NCBI GenBank assembly: GCA_028751875.1
Contig: CM054165.1
Coordinates: forward strand, 23,441,170 to 23,505,169
Direction: 5' to 3'
From: Rapana venosa
Lineage: Eukaryota > Mollusca > Gastropoda > Neogastropoda > Muricidae
DNA length: 64,000 nucleotides
The notes under the pieces are model-generated. The model worked only from the letters and a program-made list of their open reading frames with translations, ran no database searches and had not been told where the DNA came from. Both the position numbers and the translations under genes were made by a program. Positions 1 through 11,835 of the stretch are shown here, one piece after another. Positions within the stretch are counted from its first letter, which is position 1, and the number at the start of each line of letters is the position of its first letter.

Positions 1-94
1 CGTTTTTCAAACTGGATTTGAATGAAGAAAAAGAAGAGAATGGCGGTCAGTACAATAGGATAGGATACAATGCCATTGTTTATGTTTATATAAG

Positions 95-508
95 GAAGGT
101 GGCAGGATGGTTAAGACGTTTACCTGCCAAGAAGTAAACTGTGAGGTTCTGGGTTCGATTCCCAGCCTCGCCCTTTCTTCCCAGTTTGACAAAAAAATCG
201 AACTAAATGTCAAAGTCCTTCGGATGAGACTATAAACCGAGGCCCCGTGTGCGAACACATGCAGAACATCTTGTGCACACGTTAAATCCTGTTCCGCTTT
301 TCGAAAGAGTAGGCCATTGTGTGCCGGTGGGAAGAGATGACAAAATTTACAAAACCGCATACACACGGGGACTGGTTGTAAAAAAATACCCACCTGAGTG
401 CTTATTCCATTATCCTCGATATAAAAAAAAGTCATGTGAGCGCTTTGATTTGTTGCTTTACAAGATTCAGCGCTATATAAACTCCATACATTATTATGTG
501 GACCGCGG
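95..508 (+). mobile_element. tRNA-derived SINE (family A), near full length
   Basis: A non-coding retrotransposon with a tRNA-like head. An A-box-like stretch is followed by a clear B box (GGTTCGATTCCC at about 153). The body carries the motif TCCTTCGGATGAGACTATAA at about 219. The 3' part reads TTCAGCGCTATATAAACTCC near 470-490, followed by an ATT-rich end. Further copies lie at 13799, 22085, 22855, 37015 and 59769. The tail matches the LINE fragments at 34140-34842 and 11515-11835, so that LINE family probably supplies its reverse transcriptase. It is not a functional tRNA gene. Confidence 0.85.
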
Positions 509-1479
509 TAAGGGAGGACCTGCCAGGTGTGGACGTTGTGGCGGGGAGGGCGGTTAACAACTTATACTGAACTGAAATGAAAGGCTGCCGTCTTTCGTTT
601 CTTCTGAATTTCTTCCTCTTTTCCTTTTTAAAAGAAGTGTTTCTATTCCACCTGACTCTGTCTCTTTCTTCTGGTTTTCTTGCTGCATGTTCTGCTTTTG
701 AATTTTACGCGGGAAGGGTCTGTTGTGTGTTCTGCTATGAATTTTACACGGGAAGGGTCTGTTGTGTGTTCTGCTATGAATTTTACACGGGAAGGGTCTG
801 TTGTGTGTTCTGCTATGAATTTTACACGGGAAGGGTCTGTTGTGTCTTCTGCTTTGAATTTTACGCGGGAAGTGTCTGTTGTGTCATTTATGTCATTGTT
901 GCACTCTCTCTCCCTGCTTTACGCTGCCAGATTGTGATAATGTGTGCTTCTTTTGGCTTTACACACAAAATAGCCCCCCTCCCCTCCCTTCGTTATTGAA
1001 CTAAAACACAAAACAAAACCAATAAAAATGACACTGTTATATTTCAGGTTAGCTGACAGATGCTTAGATTTTGAATGTCTTTTTTTTTTTATTTGGCAGA
1101 AATGAACAAGTCGGTATTTGCAAAATTTTAAAGTTCATGTACTTATGCATGGAATGGACTGAATCAAGGCCAACTGCTTACATTGTATTATCAGTGGAGA
1201 TATGGAGGTAAGAGAAGGAAATGCAGTCAGTTTATTCTCTGCTTTTGCACTGACAGTGTTCAGAAGGGTGGGGGGAGTTACAGGCTTGGCGCAAGAACAA
1301 GAAGGCCGACTGTCTGTTTTAGGGATGATGGACTTTTACCGATAGCCAGCTTCTTACATCTGCTGGAAATCAGGATCATTCAGTTTGTTGGTTTCCTTTG
1401 TTATTTTTGCCCCCGCCCCCTTTTTGGCTACAAATTGGTTAAAAATGCAGGACAAAATTGTGGCTTGCATAGTAGTGCA
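509..1479. other. Non-coding stretch with a short 39-bp tandem repeat
   Basis: No exon or element recognised. About 699-893 holds roughly five copies of a 39-bp unit containing ACGGGAAGGGTCTGTTGTGT. Because 39 is a multiple of 3 the unit stays open in two frames, producing repeat-encoded reading frames that show no protein-family signal. The rest is AT-rich and includes a T-run at 1080. Confidence 0.6.
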
Positions 1480-3325
1480 TTGTCTTCTGTCGTCAAAGAA
1501 CACTTCTCAGAGATAATGAAAATAACTAAGACTGAGGGATTCCCAGTTTCTTATAATTTGAAATAAAGTAGCCAATAATTTTTCTTTTTAGATAATAAAT
1601 ATAGCTAAGAAATTTCCAGTTTCTTGTATCTTGAAATATGTCTGTTGCATTTTTCGTTGGTCGTCAAACAATATTTCTTTTAAAAATAATGTATACAACT
1701 GAGAGATTTCGAGTTTCTTATAGCGTAGATTATAGCATTGCACACATGTTCTTTGTCATCAGACATTATTCCTGAAAGATTATGAAGATAACGTCGATTT
1801 CTAGTTTCTCCAAGCTTGAAATACATCAAGTCTTGTGCGTTGTGTCTCATCTCATCGAACCGAATCTGTTGTCAGTAATGGTATCTGTTTTTTTTAAAGC
1901 GTAAATGAACAAGTGAACAGGCTGAATAAAGTATAGATTGATGTATTGTCTTTTATCGCCAGGAACTATGTCTTAATAGTAATAGACTTGGTTGTTTTGA
2001 TTCCAATGATTTTTCTTTTTCCAGTTTGCAGTCAAGTATAGTTTCTCATCCTGTCTTCTGTTGTCAAGAAATGTCCATTAAAACATGTGGATAAAATCAC
2101 CAGATTTCAAACGTCTTACAACTAAGAATAAGTGTAGTAGTACCTTGTCTGTGGTTGTTGAACGATCTGTCCATAATAGGTGATACAACAGATTGATTTG
2201 ACATTTTCGTGGTTGGAAGTTAAATATGGTGTGACACGGGGTATCAAACAGTATATTTCAAAAGATAACAATCAAACTACTCAGTTTTCAGTTTCTTCAA
2301 ATTTGAAATGACACGGACTTTTATACTTTTGTCTTTAATGTCAGACGATCTCTGAAAGATTATGAGCACAGCCACCCGAATCCAAGTCCTTTAAAGCTGG
2401 GAATTATGTATGATATGATGCAATATCTTTTATCATCAAACGCAATATCTCGAAGATAACAGACACACCGCAATCAATTATAGATCAATGCTTCTTTTGT
2501 CATTTGATAATATCTCTCATGGGTAATGTATAAAAATGCATGATTAAAGGTTTCTTACAGCTCAGAATGAAAAATAGTTGAGTGCATTATCTGCTGTTCT
2601 CAAACAATGTTTCCCAAGGATAACCGACACTGTTGCCTGATTTAGGTTTTATGCAGTCCAACATTATAGTTTAGCGCATTATGTTTTGTTTTCGGACATA
2701 ATCTTTTTAAGATAACTGATAATATAATTGCCAGATTTCAAGTCTCTTATTGCTTGAAGTAGAAGATGATTCATTACTGTCTTTTGTTGTAAAACAATAA
2801 TTCTCAAAGGTAATAGATAGCTTTCCGAATTTACGCGTGACAGGCACTGTCATACAGCTGAAAATAAAGTATAGTTCAATGCATTGTCTTTTGTCCTTAA
2901 ACACTGTCTCTGAAGGATAATGGATATGATCTCCAGATTTTAAGGTTGGTTTGTTTATTTTTTACAGCTGGTAATAAATTGTAGCCCTGTGCATTGTCTT
3001 TTTATTCTCAAACAATATCTCCGAAGGATAATGTATATAATTATCAGACATTAGATTTCTTATAGCTTAAGGTAAAATTGCAAAACAACATTTCTCAAGG
3101 GCGATGGACCCAGTTGCTTAATATGTTTCTTACAGCTTAGACTTTAGTTCAGTGCGTTGTCTTTCGTTCTTAAAGCATATCTCGCCAAGATAATGAACAG
3201 GATTGCATGATTCCAAGTCGAAATCAAATTCATAACTTTTCCTGGACATTCACACAGTATTGCATGAAAGGTGACTGACACAACTACCGGATTTTCAGCT
3301 TCAGTGAGGCCCATTGTGTATGGTC
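1480..3325 (+). repeat. Degenerate minisatellite (~90-100 bp unit) ending at exon A of the transporter
   Basis: About 18 diverged units, recognised by recurring phrases such as CATTGTCTTTTGTCGTCAAA, TCTCAAAGGATAATG, AGATTTCAAGTTTCTTATAG and CTTGAAATAAAGTATAG. The array runs up to the acceptor of the exon beginning at 3332, whose first bases (GTCCGAAATAAAATATCTTC) resemble the GAAATAAAGTATAG part of the unit. That suggests, weakly, that the repeat contains copies of the acceptor/exon-start segment. Confidence 0.7.
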
Positions 3326-3331
3326 AAACAG

Positions 3332-3581
3332 GTCCGAAATAAAATATCTTCAAGTGAAGGGCAACCTCTTTGGGATGATCTACATCTTCTGGGCCATGGC
3401 TCCCCAGTTATTTGTCCTGCCCATCCTGGCGATCCTGGTGGTGCGGGGGTGGCCCCTAGTGCCGCACGTGCTGTACAAATGCATGCTGGCCTTTTTAACC
3501 GTGGGAGAGAGTATGGTGGGAAGGTTTAACCAATCTTGCGCCCGCATCGGAGAAGTGAGCGTGGTCTGTGGTCGTCTGCAG
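3332..3581 (+). CDS. ABCC4: ABCC4-like transporter, TMD1 TM5-6 exon, variant A
   Basis: One 250-bp exon (1 nt plus 83 codons) flanked by acceptor CAAACAG and donor GTAATG. It encodes part of the first transmembrane domain of an ABCC/MRP exporter: a cytoplasmic helix, two hydrophobic membrane spans (LFVLPILAILVV is visible) and an end SVVCGRLQ, which corresponds to the IRRIQ exon end before NBD1 in MRP4. Two further 250-bp exons with the same phases follow at 8091 and 14972. This copy is the most diverged of the three, but it has no stop codon and both splice sites. It is probably one of a set of mutually exclusive exons; a decayed duplicate is the alternative, though the open frame argues against that. 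Confidence 0.75.
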
Positions 3582-5554
3582 GTAATGGACTGATCACTGT
3601 TGTTGTTGTTGCTGTTTTTTCATGTTAAGGTAAAGGAAGCAGCGTAGGAAAGTAATTGGTTGGGATATGTTGCATGCAAAGCTTTTATTTCCTCTGGAAA
3701 GCTTTGAACAAGAAAGAGATAGGTGAATTTCGTTTATCCCAAAGTTCACAAAAAGGTGTAGCTTCAGTCAAGGTATGATTTATGTTTGTGCTAATTGCTA
3801 CCTGTTATATTGGGGGGGGGGGGGGGGGGGGGGGACGGACCCCACCTCATTCAGTAACCAGTCTTAGCATCAACATAGCAGGGGCAAAAATGTAGGAGAC
3901 CATACTTAACAGATGCAGTTTTTTCCATTTTGCGCTTGTGTTATTTTGGGTTTATATTGTTGGAGTTTTTGTTTTTGGTCTGTATGTTTTCACCAAATAG
4001 AAGATGTAGTTCGCCTTATCTCTGAAAAGAGCCACAGTACTGAATATGTCTACAGCTCTTCCTCTTCTTTTTTTTTTGATAGGCAAGACTTTTTTGGGTT
4101 TTTTTGTTGTGCAGATATCATATTGAAAATTGTTCAGGCAAGAGCAATTTTTTTCAAACAGCTTTGTGATTATATTTTTCAGGCAAGAGCAATTTTCCAG
4201 ACACATTAGCATCATAACGTGAGGATTAGGGGGCTGATCCCTACATATTCAGTCTGTTATTCTTTGGACTCGTGATCAAATTTATCATCATCTGCTTCTT
4301 CTTTGTTTTCCGTCCACGTCTATCGTTTTATTTCAACTGTTCTGGTTTTTCCTATCTTTCTGTAGTATTTAGTTTCCCTATAATTGAGAACACACACGCA
4401 CGCACGCACACACACACACACACACACACAACACACACAACGCACATACACATACACACACGCACACACACACACACACACACGCACGCACGCACACATA
4501 CACAAACACACACACACGTTGTTTTGTGTTGTGTTATGGTGCGTGTGCGCGCGTGTATGTGTGTACGAGTAAAGCAGGGTACTTTTCTTGTTGAGGAGGG
4601 GGGTTGTTGTTGGTTTGTTTTGGGCGTGTGTGGGTTTTTTTTCTCTCTGTTTCTATTTTTCTTTTGGAGTCAATTTTATTATTATTGGTTAAGGTAATAA
4701 ATGTAGCTAGATATCATTGATCAAGTTGTTTTTGTTCCTAGATAGATGGCTTGATGAAAAAAAAAAAGCAAATGCATTGCTTGTTCAATGTGCCATCTGG
4801 AAATACTATTTTGACTTGACTTTTTGCTTTTTTCCCACTTTTAAACCCCGTTCGTGAGGGACCCTTTTTCTCACACGATTGTTATCTTTGTTCAGGACAG
4901 TGTTGTCGTGTTTGTTAATATTGTGGTCCTTGCCTGAAGAGCAGACATGCCTGTGGTGGCAATACATCTAAACTTTCCAGTGGTCAGTTTTCTTTCTTCT
5001 TTTCTTTTTTTTGTTTGTCATCTGTCGTTTTCACCTCTTGTGTGTAGCTTCTGCTGACTTTTAACATTAAAAAAAAATCTAACAGCTTTTTGCGTTTGTC
5101 GGAGCAGCTATGAAATAACCGCATAAATATATACTGCTTATTACCTTTAAGCTGGAGAGCTTGTGTGTGTTTGTGTTCACACATATATACACTTAAGCAG
5201 TTGTTGTTTTTTAATCTGTTGTGCTTATTGCTTTATTTGCATTAGATGGCGGAACATGTTTTTAAAAAATTTTTTTTTTTACTCCTGTCAACTTTTTTCT
5301 CTTAACCATTTGCTTTCTGTCTCTGGTGATTGAGGGATACTTTTTTTTTTGGGGGGGGGGGAGGGGGGGGGGGACGTGCCTACTTCTGAAGACTACTTAT
5401 GAAAATCACAATATACCTTGTCTTTAGAGAATCTTTACATTTCTTCACCCCACCCTCAATTGATTGTACGGTCTTGATATATCTTAACTGTCATACATTA
5501 CATGCCAGAATTCAAACTATCTTCTGGCAATATCTCTATCATTTCCTTCTGCAA

Positions 5555-5653
<99 letters not shown>

Positions 5654-5834
5654 ATATCCTCACAGTTACTAAGTATTATGTTTCATTGATTATCATAGAA
5701 GTAAGCTTGTGGATTTTTCAGTTTTCTTGTTATTAATTTTCGTTCACTAGTTGTACTGATATAGAAGGCTGGATGTGAAAAAGCAACTGTCATAGGCTTA
5801 TTCCTTCACCTTCTGAAAATAAAATGGAATCGAT

Positions 5835-5921
<87 letters not shown>

Positions 5922-6283
5922 CTACTCACTCTATCCCGTAGTCTAGTAGACCGTTGTGGCACCACTGAAGATGTTGCAGCCAGCTTCGAGCAAGCAGAGA
6001 ATGGACTGGCTTTGACTTGCTGCGTAAAGCTGAAAACCGCGAGGAGTGGGGCTTTATAAGTTTTTAAACAAAAAAAGTACCCAGTTTTCCCCCCCTTGAT
6101 ATATCTGTAAGCATTCTGGCATTTTACACATGAAGTTTTAAAGATTGCTGCATAGTTATTGCGAAAAATTCAAAACCTGTTAAGGTGAATGCTTGCTCAG
6201 CTGAAATGTTTAAGACAATTGGTTTCAAAATGATTTCCTGGAATAATCTCGATATGTTAGTTTCGCTCAATGCACATGGTTAT
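3582..6283. other. Intron between exon variants A and B, first part: microsatellites
   Basis: No coding segment recognised. It holds a poly-G tract at 3811-3833, a (CA)n tract with variants at 4389-4517, poly-G at 5350-5374, and (CT)n tracts at 5560-5648 and 5839-5918. Two short direct copies of AGGCAAGAGCAATTTT lie at about 4138 and 4183. Around 5960-5995 a short piece (GTGGCACCACTGAAGAT) matches the 3' end of the RTE-like LINE fragment at 18955-19430. Confidence 0.6.
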
Positions 6284-6590
6284 TGGGGACAGGCTAGCTC
6301 AGTGGCCAGAGCACTCCTTTACTCAAATTAGGGTTAAGCAGTATTGAGTATGGTTACTTATGGGTTGGGTGACCGTTTGCGTGCCTTAGCTTCACTACAG
6401 TCTTCCTGTTCGCCCAGCTGTAAATGGGTACTGCCCTCTTTAAGGACAGGGAAGGTAAAGCAGCAAGGGAGAGGAGATGGGCGCCGCCCTCAATATGCTG
6501 GCCCCTAGAGAAACTGAGGTCTCTGATGCCTCGTTCTCCAACGATTTGCTTAGGTTATGGGAACACCTTTTCACCTTTACCTTTACCTGT
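6284..6590 (+). mobile_element. SINE with fused tRNA-like and 5S-rRNA-like promoter (family B)
   Basis: The head reads GGCTAGCTCAGTGGCCAGAG, a tRNA A-box pattern. It is followed by GGGTTAAGCAGTATTGAGTA and GGGTTGGGTGACCG, which correspond to the 5S rRNA internal control region (5S carries AAGTTAAGCA...GTCGAG...GGATGGGTGACCG). The body has GAGATGGGCGCCGCCCTCAA and the 3' end is ACCTTTACCTTTACC. A better-preserved copy lies in reverse orientation at 55692-55992. Transcription would be by RNA polymerase III. Confidence 0.75.
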
Positions 6591-7129
6591 CAATGTGTTT
6601 TTGTTTGCGGTTCCACCTCATTGCTTGGGCTAATAGATTTACCCTCATTCCAGTCTTTTGTTTTGGGGTTGCTTTTAGGGAGATGGGGTGGGGAGGGCGG
6701 GGGGTCAGGGGTTTCAGTGGTCAGTTGGTGTTGTTTATACTCTGATCTGACTTGTTTGCTGAGTTTTGGGATTTCTGTTTGTTTTGTTTCTTTTGTGGCG
6801 TAGGCTTCATGATTTGATACAGGTTACCGGCTGTTAGTAAATAAAACTGGTTTCGCCATCATTTAACAGCTTCCTAACAGCTTAGTAGCCTTTTCATACT
6901 TTTCCTGTTGTTGTTTTTTAAGCTTGAGAGCTTTTGCTGCACATTTTTCGATCTGTTGCATAAACTGCTAAGTGGTTTTTGTGATTTGGTTTGGGCTTAC
7001 AGTTGGTGCTTTAAACATCTTCGAGCTCGTTTACACGATGGAAATTGTAGTAGACTGTTGGGCAAGCAGTTTTATTTTTGAAATGTGTCTCTCAGGCTAT
7101 TCTTAAGAGCCCGAGAACACTCATCGTAT
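6591..7129. other. Intronic sequence, nothing recognised
   Basis: T/G-rich sequence without a supported gene, repeat array or element. Confidence 0.5.
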
Positions 7130-7910
7130 TGGTTGTTTTGATGCAGCAAATTTTTGTTCTTTTAAATGTTTGGACTGGTTTTATCAAAATCATTTGTTTG
7201 GACTGGTTTCATCTTAGTTTGTCATTTTGGCTGGTTCTATCAAAATTGTTCCTTTGATTAGGTTTTCCAAATTTGTATCAAGATTATTTTTAACTAGTTA
7301 TCAGAATTTTTTTTTATGGGGGGGATGTACCCTGATTTATCCAAACTGATACTTCTAATTTTTTTAAATATCAAAATTAGTCTTTTTGACTGATTTATCA
7401 GTTTCTTAAATCAGATTTGGTCTGTTTGGTTTATGGAAGTTTGATCAGAATCTTTTTTTTTTTTACCTTTTAAAAAAGGTAACTTGTTTTTTTGTGACTG
7501 GTTCATCAAAAATGTTCTTTTTAACTGATTTTGTCAAAATTTTTGGCTTTAATGGGTTTACCACAATGATCTTTTTGACTGCTTATCAATACGGTTCTTT
7601 TGTTTTACTGGTATATCTGATCTGATTTGTTTATAATCAAGAATGTTATTTCTAGTGGTTTTAATCCAAATTGTTCTTTTTGACTAGTTTATCCAGATCA
7701 ATCTTTTTGACGGGTTTATCCAAATAGTTGCTTTCAACACGTTTATCCAAATTGGTAGTTTGAATGGTTTTATCAAATTGTTCTTTAGACCTTTTTTGGC
7801 TGGTGGTGGTGTGCTTATTTTTCTTTTAATCAGAATGGTTTTGTGGCTGGTTTTATTGGAACCGTTTTCTTTTACTGGTCTATCAAAGCTGGTCATTTCA
7901 ATGGTTTTCA
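7130..7910 (+). repeat. Degenerate T-rich minisatellite
   Basis: Repeats of a roughly 35-45 bp unit built around GACTGGTTTTATCAAAAT and TTGTTCTTTTTGAC. Units vary in length and contain T-runs. The array lies in the intron just upstream of exon variant B and has no coding signal. Confidence 0.65.
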
Positions 7911-8090
7911 TCTTTTTTTTTCGAGTGGTTTTTTTTAATCAAAATTCATTTTTTGTTATAAGAGTTTGCTTCTGTAAGGGTTTTGTCAGTCAATATCATA
8001 ATAGAAAAACAACGATGTTTGTTTGCTGCTTCTGTTCTGTTCTTATTTTTGTGACGTGAATTAGTAGTTTGATATCATTTGTGTGTACAG

Positions 8091-8340
8091 GCAGGAGTTG
8101 AAGATCCGTTGGGATTACCTGAAGGTGGAGTCAGTGCGATCTTTCTTCCACTATTTGGGCGATAGGGTACTGGTGGGTACTGTGTTGGTGCCCCACTTAA
8201 TGTATGTGGGCAGCCTCAGAGTATTGCCCATGTTTGTGGGCCTAAACCTGGTTCTCCATATACATCGTCTCCTCATTTCTGTTGCACTGGAACTGTTAGA
8301 AGGGATTGTTGTGGCGTTGGTGTCATTGCATCGCATTCAG
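8091..8340 (+). CDS. ABCC4: ABCC4-like transporter, TMD1 TM5-6 exon, variant B
   Basis: A 250-bp exon between acceptor GTGTGTACAG and donor GTAAGA, in the same phases as variants A and C. It encodes 83 residues beginning QELKIRWDYLKVESVRSFF, equivalent to the region of MRP4 after the conserved RKKEI motif, and ending VSLHRIQ just before the NBD1 linker. By hand count it matches variant C at 40 of 83 residues with no gap. The segment forms TM5, a loop and TM6 of the first membrane domain, part of the substrate pathway in ABCC exporters. Joining it to A or C would shift the frame by one base, so only one variant can be used per transcript. Confidence 0.88.
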
Positions 8341-8762
8341 GTAAGAAAGGAAGGTGACCTAGTGAGACAATGTTGTTTCGTTATTTTGTGGTGGGTTGAA
8401 ATTGTATGTTCAAGCAGTTACTTTTTACCCTTGCAGAATGGTAATTTTTGGGGGTAGTTTAAAGTTTTATGTTCCGCAGTCACTTTTTGCGCTTGGAGAA
8501 TTTTAATTTGTGGTGGGTTGAAATTGTCTGTTCAGTGTAACTTTGGAGAATTTTTTTTTGGATGGGTTGGAATTGTCTGTTCAGCAATTACTTTCTTTGC
8601 CCTTATCGTCTTGTGTTCTCTTTTCTTATCTCGTAAGAATCAAGGAGAATAGCTAATGAGTCATTCTTTAGGAGTATAGAATCTTGTATTAGCAACTAAA
8701 TGCGTTGTGCTCATATCTTTCACTCCAGCTCATAGAATTGCCCAATGATAATTGGGAAGCAC

Positions 8763-8825
<63 letters not shown>

Positions 8826-8998
8826 CCGCGCGCGCGCGCGCGTACACGTACGTACGTACGTTCATGTCTATACATACACAGTGACATTCATACATGTATA
8901 ATAATGAATAAACACATTTACAAATACATTGCATACTTTGAATACTCCCCCCCCCCTTCCAGAAAGTAATGTAAGGAAAGATCCGTTATAAATAGATG
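8341..8998. other. Intron B-C, first part, with CA microsatellite
   Basis: Three loose copies of a GGTGGGTTGAAATTG phrase occur between 8387 and 8580. A (CA)n tract spans 8763-8823, followed by (CG)n and (ACGT)n variants to 8860. No coding segment. Confidence 0.6.
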
Positions 8999-10180
8999 TT
9001 TTGAGATCGGTTTTAAATGCACAGAATTGTGGTGTTACACAGGCTGGAGATTGGTTTTAAAAGCACAGAGTTGTGGTGTTAGTACACAGGCTGGAGATTG
9101 GTTTTAAATAAAGAGAGTTGTGGTGTTAGTACACAGGCTGGAGATTGGTTTTAATGCACAGAATTGTGGTGTTAGTACACAGGCTGGAGATTGGTTTTAA
9201 ATAAAGAGAGTTGTGGTGTTAGTACACAGGCTGGAGATTGGTTTTAAATAAAGAGAGTTGTGGTGTTAGTACACAGGCTGGAGATTGGTTTTAATGCACA
9301 GAATTGTGGTGTTAGTACACAGGCTGGAGATTGGTTTTAAAAGCACAGAATTGTGGTTTTAGTACACAGGCTGGAGATTGGTTTTAAATAAAGAGAGTTG
9401 CGGTGTTACACAGGCTGGAGATCGGTTTTAAAAGCAGAGAGTTGAGGTGTTACACAGGCAGGAGATTGGTTCTAGAAGCACAGAGTTGTGGTGTTACACA
9501 GGCAGGAGATTGGTTTTACAAGCACAGAGTAGTGGTGTTACACAGGATGGAGATTGGTTTTAACAGCAAAGAGTAGTGGTGTTACACAGGCTGGAGATTG
9601 GTTTTACAAGCACAGAGTAGTGGTGTTACACAGGATGGAGATTGGTTTTAACAGCAAAGAGTAGTGGTGTTACACAGGATGGAGATTGGTTTTAAAAGCA
9701 GCGAGTTGTGGTGTTACACAGGCTGGAGATCGGTTTAAAAGCAGAGATTTGAGGTGTTACACAGGCTGGAGATCGGTCTTAAAAGCAGAGAGTTGTGGTG
9801 TTACACAGGCTGGAGATTGGTTTTAAAAGCACAGAGTAGTGGTGTTACACAGGCTGGAGATTGGTTTTAAAAGCACAGAGTAGTGGTGTTACACAGGCTG
9901 GAGATTGGTTTTAAAAGCACAGAGTAGTGGTGTTACACAGGCTGGAGATTGGTTTTAAAAGCACAGAGTAGTGGTGTTACACAGGCTGGAGATTGGTTTT
10001 AAAAGCAGAGAGTAGTGGTGTTACACAGGCTGGAGATCGGTTTAAAAGCAGAGATTTGAGGTGTTACACAGGCTGCAGATTGGTTTTAAAAGCACAGAGT
10101 AGTGGTGTTACACAGGCTGCAGATTGGTTTTAAAAGCAGAGAGTAGTGGTGTTACACAGGCTGCAGATTGGTTTTCTTCT
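8999..10180 (+). repeat. Minisatellite, ~42-46 bp unit (left block)
   Basis: About 26 units of the form TTACACAGGCTGGAGATTGG plus TTTTAAAAGCACAGAGTAGTGG. Early units have TTAGTACACAGG in place of TTACACAGG. The unit is clearly related to the array at 10895-11510; the two blocks are separated by a LINE fragment. No coding potential is supported. Confidence 0.9.
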
Positions 10181-10184
10181 CTCT

Positions 10185-10890
10185 TCTTCCTCGTCGAATG
10201 CTCAGACAGCAACTCCTGAGACCCTGACAAATGCTGCCATGTTACGCTGAAGGCCCTCCAGGGGTCCGAAGAGTTTGTCCCTCATCGTCAGGTCAGTCAG
10301 TAGGTCAGATATTGGCCCTCAGGTTTTGGTGTGGTGGACATGTCTGGAGGAAGTGTTCCACTGTCACGGGAGAAGTGCCACAGGGGCACGCCTCAGAATC
10401 ACCAATGTGGAACTTCGTAAACATGTGATGTCTGAGTCTGCAGTGTCCAGTCTTCAGCCTCACAATTGTTGCTTGGTCTTCTCTGAGGAGGAGGAAGTAG
10501 TCATCCTTCCTGTTGAAATTAGGGTGCTGCTTAAGTCATCTTCTCTTCTGCGTTTCCTTCACAATTGTCTTTGCCTCTTCATACGTCACCTCCTGCTCCT
10601 GTTGAGGCATCTGAAGCCCTATCTTTGCCAGTAGGTCAGCTTCCTCGTTGCCATGGATGCTGCAGTGTAAAGGAACCCACTGGATGACTGTATGCTCAGT
10701 GGACTGGTGCAGGGCAACAAGAGCGGAGGCAAGGGCGTTTAGATCTTTGTTCTGTTTTCAATGGTCTGAAGCACAGGAGAGGGTATCTGAGAAGATGACA
10801 ACTCTGGGGTGAATTGCCTCACTGTTGGTGCAGAGTGTACTGGCTACTGTCAACAATGCATCTGCTTCAGCCCTGAAATGTGTTGAGAGA
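10185..10890 (-). mobile_element. LINE ORF2 3' fragment with RNase H and C-terminal zinc motif (I/Nimb-like)
   Basis: Read on the minus strand, this translates with a few frame breaks into a reverse-transcriptase-associated RNase H domain. Visible motifs are AEADALL, VIFSDTLSC (TDS-type motif) and IQWVPLHCSIHGNEEADLLA (the WVPGHSGIxGNExAD motif with changes). Downstream are CPCGTSPVTVEHFLQTCP, the CxC/H/C segment at the C-terminus of many I-superfamily LINEs, and KLFGPLEGLQRNMAAFVRV. Stops and frameshifts show it is dead. On the minus strand it ends in a CGACGAGGAAGAAGA-type tail, similar to the end of the repeat at 23217-23530. Confidence 0.75.
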
Positions 10891-10894
10891 GATT

Positions 10895-11510
10895 GGTTGT
10901 GGTGTTACAGACTGGAGATTGGTTTTAAAAGCAGAGAGTTACGTTGTTACAGACTGGAGATTGGTTTTAAAAGCAGAGAGTTACGTTGTTACAGACTGGA
11001 GATTAGTTTTAAAAGCAGAGAGTTACGTTGTTACAGACTGGAGATTGGTTTTAAAAGCAGAGAGTTACGTTGTTACAGACTGGAGATTGGCTTTAAAAGC
11101 AGAGAGTTACGTTGTTACAGACTGGAGATTGGTTTTAAAAGCAGAGAGTTACGGTGTTACAGACTGGAGATTGGTTTTAAAAGCAGAGAGTTACGTTGTT
11201 ACAGACTGGAGATTGGCTTTAAAAGCAGAGAGTTACGTTGTTACAGACTGGAGATTGGTTTTAAAAGCAGAGAGTTACGTTGTTACAGACTGGAGATTGG
11301 CTTTAAAAGCAGAGAGTTACGTTGTTACAGACTGGAGATTGGTTTTAAAAGCAGAGAGTTACGTTGTTACAGACTGGAGATTGGTTTTAAAAGCAGAGAG
11401 TTACGTTGTTACAGACTGGAGATTGGTTTTAAAAGCAGAGAGTTACGGTGTTACAGACTGGAGATTGGTTTTAAAAACAGAGTTGTGCTACACAGGCTGA
11501 AGATTGGGTT
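10895..11510 (+). repeat. Minisatellite, 42-bp unit (right block)
   Basis: About 14.5 highly uniform copies of a 42-bp unit: TTGTTACAGACTGGAGATTG followed by GTTTTAAAAGCAGAGAGTTA. Because 42 is a multiple of 3, long 14-residue-periodic open frames appear here. They lack any start context or family match and I treat them as artefacts of the repeat. Greater uniformity than the left block suggests recent expansion. Confidence 0.93.
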
Positions 11511-11514
11511 TTAA

Positions 11515-11628
11515 ACATTTAAATCTAGCCTCAAGACATTTATTTCAAACCTATTTTCCCCTCCTCTTTCATCTCAAAACTGTCCCTGCTTTCAACAACC
11601 AAAATCCCATTACCCTGCAAAGCGAATA

Positions 11629-11685
<57 letters not shown>

Positions 11686-11835
11686 CGGTGCGTGCATTTG
11701 AATTTGTTTAAGCTATCAATAGTTATTGGCTGCACAACTCTGTAAGAATATGTTGAATGCAAACGCTCTGATTTGTCTTTGTAAGATAAAGCGCTATACA
11801 AATTCCATTTATTATTATTATTATAATCATTATTA
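11515..11835 (+). mobile_element. 5'-truncated LINE 3' end (same family as 34140-34842)
   Basis: Begins at AATCTAGCCTCAAGACATTT, matching the last codons of the ORF2 fragment at 34545. It continues through a 3' UTR with a (GT)n tract at 11633-11678 and ends AAGCGCTATACAAATTCC followed by (ATT)n. The last ~60 bases are shared with SINE family A. Confidence 0.8.

Noticed and set aside
95..180. tRNA gene
   Set aside because: The A and B boxes belong to a SINE head: a SINE body and tail follow, further copies exist, and no proper cloverleaf with anticodon arm could be made by eye.
8999..11510. CRISPR array
   Set aside because: Repeats are contiguous without unique spacers, the host is eukaryotic and there are no cas genes.
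10825..11514. 229-codon ORF with 14-residue periodicity
   Set aside because: It is the 42-bp minisatellite read in frame; two frames are equally open, and the neighbouring related array with non-multiple-of-3 units has no such frame.
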